From: an uncultured Bacteroidota bacterium
GTDB taxonomy: Bacteria > Bacteroidota > Bacteroidia > Bacteroidales > F082
Direction of reading: 5' to 3'
Assembly (NCBI GenBank): GCA_900542475.1
Contig: UQNO01000027.1
Span: 1-25,143, forward strand
Length of the DNA: 25,143 nucleotides
The translations under genes and the position numbers were made by a program. Positions 20,907 through 25,143 of this stretch are shown in pieces. The first letter of the stretch is position 1; each line of letters starts with the position of its first letter. A model generated the notes under the pieces. It was not told the DNA's origin and searched no databases. It was given only the letters and a program-made list of their open reading frames with translations.

Positions 20907-23900
20907 TTATTTCCCTTCGCTCAATTTCTTATACCCTTCATATCTGAGTTTGGCGAACTGCTCGGTCTTGGCGAACAGCTCTTTTGCCTCTTCCGGGAAG
21001 GTCTTGAGAAGTGAGTTGTAACGGACTTCGCCCATGATGAAGTTCTGGAACTTGCTCCAGTCAGGCTCTTTCGAGTCGAGGTGGAAACCGTTCTGACCTG
21101 CCTCTTCCTCTGCCGGGTTGAAGCGCCAGAGGTGCCAGTAACCGCAATCGACGGCGAGTTTCTCTTCATGCTGTGTACGGCCCATGCCGACTTTGATACC
21201 GTGGTTGATACATGGGGCGTAGCAGATGATGAGTGACGGTCCTGGATAAGCCTCGGCTTCTTTGATGGCCTTGAAGTACTGTGCCTGCGATGAACCCATG
21301 GCCACCTGTGCCACATAGACGTAGCCGTAGCTCTTGGCAATCATGCCGAGGTCTTTCTTGCGTACTTTCTTGCCTGAAGCAGCGAACTTGGCGACGGCGC
21401 CGGCCGGTGTGGCCTTTGACGACTGACCGCCTGTGTTAGAATAGACCTCTGTGTCGAGGACGAGGACGTTGACATCTTCGCCGGATGCGAGCACGTGGTC
21501 GAGGCCGCCGAATCCAATATCGTATGCCCAGCCGTCACCGCCGAAGATCCATTGTGATTTCTTGACGAGATGGTCTTTGAGGTCGAGAATCTGCATGCAC
21601 TTGTCGCAGCCGCATGCCTCGCAGCCTGCGACAATCTTGTCGGCGAGTTCGGCTGTCTTGTTGCCGTCTTCGCGGTTGTCAATCCATGTCTGGAATAGTT
21701 TCTTGAGTTCGTCGCCGCAGCACTTGCAGTTGGCGATAGCGTCTTTCATAATGAGTTCGATGCGGTCGCGGAGCTTGCGTGTGGCTGTCGCCATGCCGAG
21801 ACCGAACTCTGCGTTGTCCTCGAACAATGAGTTTGCCCATGCCACGCCCTTGCCTGAACGGTTGTTCTTGCAGTAAGGTGTAGCAGGCGCCGAGCCGCCG
21901 TAGATTGACGAGCAGCCTGTTGCGTTGGCGACGAGCATTCTTTCGCCGAAGAGCTGTGTGATGGTCTTGATATAAGGTGTCTCGCCGCAGCCTGCACAAG
22001 CGCCAGAGAACTCAAACAACGGCTGAGCGAACTGACTGTTCTTGATGTTAGCGTATTTGTCGATGAGATTGTCTTTGTAAGTGACTTTCTTCTGGCTGTA
22101 CTCCCAGTTGTCGGCTTCGCCGAGCTGGCTCTCGAACGGCTTCATCACCAATGCTTTCTCCTTGGCAGGGCAGACATCGGCGCAGTTGCCGCAGCCGGTG
22201 CAGTCCATGACGGAGACCTGCATTCTGAAGTGCATGCCCGCCATCTCTTTTGGCATCTTGACATCAACAGCTTTCATTGAAGCAGGAGCCTTCTTCATCT
22301 CTTCGTCAGTCATGACGACAGGGCGGATGGCTGCGTGAGGGCAGACCAATGAGCACTGGTTGCACTGGATGCAGTTGGCTGGGTTCCATTCTGGAACGAC
22401 AGTGGCAATGCCTCGTTTCTCGTAGGCCGTTGTGCCTGCCGGGAAAGTGCCGTCAACAATATCTTTGAATGCGCTCACCGGGAGGTCGTTGCCGCACTGT
22501 GCCACCATCGGACGCATCACCTTGTTGATAAAATCAGGGTCGTCAGCGTTGTGCTCGAACACGAAGTCGGTCGTGCAGTTGAGTTTCGCCCATTCTGCCG
22601 GGATTTCGACCTTTGTGATTTCGGTGCCGCGGTCAACAGCCTGGTAGTTCTTGTTGACAATGTCCTCGCCTTTCTTGCCATAACTCTTGTATATGAATTT
22701 CTTCATCTGTTCCACCGCGAGGTTGAATGGGATAACGCCTGAAATCTTGAAGAATGCGCTCTGGAGAATGGTGTTGGTGCGATTTCCTAAACCAATCTCG
22801 TCGGCTATCTTGGTGGCGTCGATGATGTACATGTTGATGTTGTTGAGAGCGAGATACTTCTTCACGAAATCCGGAAGATGTTTCTTTGTCTCTTCAACGC
22901 TCCATGGTGAGTTGTAAAGGAATGTTCCATTCTTCTTCAAGCCGCGGAGACAGTCGTATTTCTTAAGATATGACGGGACATGCACCGCTACGAAGTCTGG
23001 GGTGCCGACGAGGTAAGGAGCCAAGATTGGTCTGTCGCCGAAACGGAGGTGCGAGCATGTGTAACCACCTGATTTCTTCGAGTCGTAGTCGAAGTAGGCT
23101 TGGCTGTACTTGTTGGTGTTGTCTCCGATGATTTTGATGGAGTTCTTGTTGGCGCCCACTGTACCGTCTGCTCCGAGGCCGTAGAACTTGGCTTCGAATG
23201 TGCCTTTCGGAAGGATTGAAATCTCTTTTCCGACTTTGAGTGAACGGTGTGTCACATCGTCGTTGATGCCGACGGTGAACTGGTTCATTGGTTTGTTAGA
23301 GGCGAGGTTCTTGTAAACAGCGAGGATATGAGCCGGTGTGGTGTCTTTTGATGACAGACCGTAGCGGCCGCCGATGATAAGAGGCTTATTCTCCACCTGA
23401 ATGTCTTTGCGATTTGCGAATGCTTCCACAACGTCAAGGTAGAGAGGGTCGCCGTTTGCACCCGGTTCTTTTGTTCTGTCGAGTACGCAGATGCGTTTCA
23501 CTGTCTCCGGCATGGCTGCCACGAGGTGCTTCACGCTGAACGGACGATAGAGGTGAACTGTCACAAGACCGAGTTTCTTGCCTGCTTTGTTCTCCTTGTC
23601 GATGACGGTCTTGATGACATCGTTGACAGAACCCATGGCGATGATGACATCGGTGGCGTCTGGTGCGCCGTAATATACGAACGGAGCATAGGCGCGACCG
23701 GTGATTTTGCTCATCTGTTTCATGTATTTTGCCACGATGTCAGGAAGAGCGTCGTAGTATTTGTTCTGCAACTCTCTTGTCTGGAAGTAGATGTCGGGGT
23801 TCTGCGCTGTGCCGCGGGTCACAGGGTGCTCTGGATTAAGAGCTCTGTCGCGATATTCCTTCAAAGCCTTGTAGTTGACGAGCTTGCGGAGTTTCTCCAT

Positions 23901-24464
23901 GTCGGCTGCCTCAACCTTTTGTATCTCGTGTGATGTGCGGAATCCGTCGAAGAAGTGGACAAACGGCACGCGACCTTCTATTGCCGCAAGGTGTGCCACC
24001 GGGGCGAGGTCCATGATTTCCTGCACCGAGCTTGTCGCCAACAAAGCGAAGCCTGTCTGACGTGCGCTCATCACGTCGGCGTGGTCGCCGAAGATTGACA
24101 AGGCTTGTGCCGCGAGAGCGCGTGCCGAGACGTGGAACACGCCCGGAAGCAACTCACCGGCGATTTTATACATGTTAGGGATCATGAGGAGCAATCCCTG
24201 TGATGCTGTGTATGTGGTGGTCAAAGCACCAGCCTGCAATGAGCCGTGCACCGCGCCGGCGGCACCTGCCTCCGACTGCATTTCAACGACTTTCACTGTG
24301 TCGCCGAAGATGTTTTTCTGACCTTTTGCTGCCCATTCATCGATATACTCTGCCATAGGTGATGACGGAGTGATAGGATAAATGGCGGCAACTTCACTGA
24401 ACATGTAGGCAACATGAGCAGCAGCCTGATTGCCATCACATGTCATAAATTTTTTGTTTGCCAT
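20907..24464 (-). CDS. nifJ: Pyruvate:ferredoxin (flavodoxin) oxidoreductase
   Basis: Homodimeric single-chain enzyme that oxidises pyruvate with CoA to acetyl-CoA and CO2, passing electrons to ferredoxin or flavodoxin; central to anaerobic fermentation. At 1185 residues it is full length. The order is: pyrimidine-binding domain (YPITPSSPMAEYIDEWA near 35), transketolase C-like domain II, gamma-type domain, an inserted two-cluster ferredoxin domain (CIQCNQCSLVCP near 700; CTGCGNCADVCP near 755), then the TPP-binding domain (ACAGCGETPYIK, GDGWAYDIGFGG near 970, and EVYSNTGGQSSKATP). Extra cysteines (CKCCG, CEACGCDKC) around 900-940 are usual. The ATG is 39 bp from the upstream gene, so co-transcription or a hidden promoter is possible. 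Confidence 0.98.
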   Translation of the reverse strand: MANKKFMTCDGNQAAAHVAYMFSEVAAIYPITPSSPMAEYIDEWAAKGQKNIFGDTVKVVEMQSEAGAAGAVHGSLQAGALTTTYTASQGLLLMIPNMYKIAGELLPGVFHVSARALAAQALSIFGDHADVMSARQTGFALLATSSVQEIMDLAPVAHLAAIEGRVPFVHFFDGFRTSHEIQKVEAADMEKLRKLVNYKALKEYRDRALNPEHPVTRGTAQNPDIYFQTRELQNKYYDALPDIVAKYMKQMSKITGRAYAPFVYYGAPDATDVIIAMGSVNDVIKTVIDKENKAGKKLGLVTVHLYRPFSVKHLVAAMPETVKRICVLDRTKEPGANGDPLYLDVVEAFANRKDIQVENKPLIIGGRYGLSSKDTTPAHILAVYKNLASNKPMNQFTVGINDDVTHRSLKVGKEISILPKGTFEAKFYGLGADGTVGANKNSIKIIGDNTNKYSQAYFDYDSKKSGGYTCSHLRFGDRPILAPYLVGTPDFVAVHVPSYLKKYDCLRGLKKNGTFLYNSPWSVEETKKHLPDFVKKYLALNNINMYIIDATKIADEIGLGNRTNTILQSAFFKISGVIPFNLAVEQMKKFIYKSYGKKGEDIVNKNYQAVDRGTEITKVEIPAEWAKLNCTTDFVFEHNADDPDFINKVMRPMVAQCGNDLPVSAFKDIVDGTFPAGTTAYEKRGIATVVPEWNPANCIQCNQCSLVCPHAAIRPVVMTDEEMKKAPASMKAVDVKMPKEMAGMHFRMQVSVMDCTGCGNCADVCPAKEKALVMKPFESQLGEADNWEYSQKKVTYKDNLIDKYANIKNSQFAQPLFEFSGACAGCGETPYIKTITQLFGERMLVANATGCSSIYGGSAPATPYCKNNRSGKGVAWANSLFEDNAEFGLGMATATRKLRDRIELIMKDAIANCKCCGDELKKLFQTWIDNREDGNKTAELADKIVAGCEACGCDKCMQILDLKDHLVKKSQWIFGGDGWAYDIGFGGLDHVLASGEDVNVLVLDTEVYSNTGGQSSKATPAGAVAKFAASGKKVRKKDLGMIAKSYGYVYVAQVAMGSSQAQYFKAIKEAEAYPGPSLIICYAPCINHGIKVGMGRTQHEEKLAVDCGYWHLWRFNPAEEEAGQNGFHLDSKEPDWSKFQNFIMGEVRYNSLLKTFPEEAKELFAKTEQFAKLRYEGYKKLSEGK

Positions 24465-24503
24465 ATTACGTTTAATTTAGTTTTATAATATTTTTTTATT
24501 TCA

Positions 24504-25143
24504 TTACTTTACTGTTCTCTTGATGTTTTTTTCGTCAGCCGCAACATCTCTGTCGTTCATGTACTCATGGCTGTAAACGCCTCTCGGGATATCCATGAAG
24601 ATATATGCGTTGGCTTTGCGGGCTGCTTGTATATGCGCCGTTAAAGCCGTGTTCAGCGCCGACGCTGTCAAATCGGCCAATGTGCCAACTAATCCGCCTG
24701 AACCACTGTTTATGCTCAAATCAAGATACAAATCGCAGGCTCTGTCGAAGATAATCTCGTTGGTTTTTGTCGATTTTATAATATAACGCAGTCTCGTGTT
24801 GATGCCAAAGCCTTGCTTCTCCCAACTGTCGATGACGGAGAAGATTACGGCGTCGGCTCCAAAAAACTGCTTGAATTTGTCGAGGTTCCCATTTATAAAA
24901 AGCTCGGCGTCGTAAGCGCTTTCGGCGCGGAGCACCTCCATCGACAGGAATGGCGAGATAACATAATAGCCGGCTTCTGCCACAGGACGCGCTATCGAAG
25001 TGTAGAGCAAATCCTTGGCTTCCACGTGGTTGGTGTTGTTGACGGGAGGCATCACGAGTATGGTGACAGGCTTCTCTTCGTACATCTCCGGATATAAGCC
25101 GCCTCTTGTCAAGTCGCTTTTTGTGCCGCATGATGTGGCGAGT
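24504..25143 (-). CDS. DUF799/GNA1162-type lipoprotein, N-terminus beyond the window
   Basis: The frame is open to the window edge and the last visible upstream residues read LATSCGTKSDLTRGG, a probable lipobox with the Cys as the lipid-anchored residue, so most of the signal peptide is outside. The mature part matches the DUF799 (GNA1162-like) family: VTILVMPPVNNTNHVEAKD, the LLYTSIARPVAEAGYYVISPFLSMEVLR segment and FGADAVIFSVIDSW. Members usually sit with CsgG-like and DUF4810 lipoproteins, which would be expected upstream, outside the window. The TTG at 25112 is only an in-frame codon, not the start. It should be anchored in the outer membrane; the function is unclear. Confidence 0.85.
   Translation of the reverse strand, partial: LATSCGTKSDLTRGGLYPEMYEEKPVTILVMPPVNNTNHVEAKDLLYTSIARPVAEAGYYVISPFLSMEVLRAESAYDAELFINGNLDKFKQFFGADAVIFSVIDSWEKQGFGINTRLRYIIKSTKTNEIIFDRACDLYLDLSINSGSGGLVGTLADLTASALNTALTAHIQAARKANAYIFMDIPRGVYSHEYMNDRDVAADEKNIKRTVK

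Overview
The window reads as chromosomal DNA of a Bacteroidota member, most likely a gut-type Bacteroidales. The evidence is the repeated TAnnTTTG -7 boxes (two with TTTG or GTTG exactly 19 nt upstream), the absence of clear Shine-Dalgarno sequences, and a gene set typical of the group: GH92 mannosidase, fused DAHP synthase/chorismate mutase, RpoN with a very acidic linker, pyruvate:ferredoxin oxidoreductase and small outer-membrane barrels. The species cannot be named from the sequence alone.

Layout. 1-2451: a 5'-truncated GH92 alpha-mannosidase with C-terminal accessory modules. 2672-3688: a YitT-type membrane protein with its own promoter and terminator. 3780-4802 (minus): ruvB. 4885-6603 (plus): a SPOR-domain protein, an unknown 151-residue protein and an outer-membrane barrel protein. 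6600-10251 (minus): a small membrane protein translationally coupled to rpoN, then asnS upstream, with an imperfect inverted-repeat element between rpoN and asnS. 10343-11401 (plus): DAHP synthase/chorismate mutase, convergent with a minus-strand barrel protein and a polyprenyl diphosphate synthase (to 13130). 13256-14536 (plus): glyA, facing a 5-formyltetrahydrofolate cyclo-ligase across a heptad-repeat array. 15332-15520 (minus): a tiny PLDc_N-like membrane protein.

From about 15.6 to 20.9 kb the window becomes accessory in character. It holds two paralogous small membrane-anchored proteins flanking a ClpP-fold SDH-type protease, which is preceded by a 53-codon ORF; a truncated IS4-type transposase; an NADPH-dependent FMN reductase; and two different RAYT/Y1 (TnpA_REP) transposases facing each other. 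Hairpins are packed between, beside and even inside the RAYT genes, many with a GTAG tetranucleotide at the foot. A 180-bp MITE-like inverted-repeat element follows. The window ends with nifJ and, upstream of it, a DUF799-type lipoprotein gene cut by the window edge (both minus).

How it fits together: housekeeping genes (recombination, sigma-54, asparaginyl-tRNA, aromatic amino acids, isoprenoid chain, one-carbon folate cycle, pyruvate fermentation) surround a repeat-rich island. The most notable signal is a resident REP/RAYT system in which REP-like units have entered the reading frame of a RAYT gene without breaking it. No tRNA, rRNA or CRISPR array was seen.
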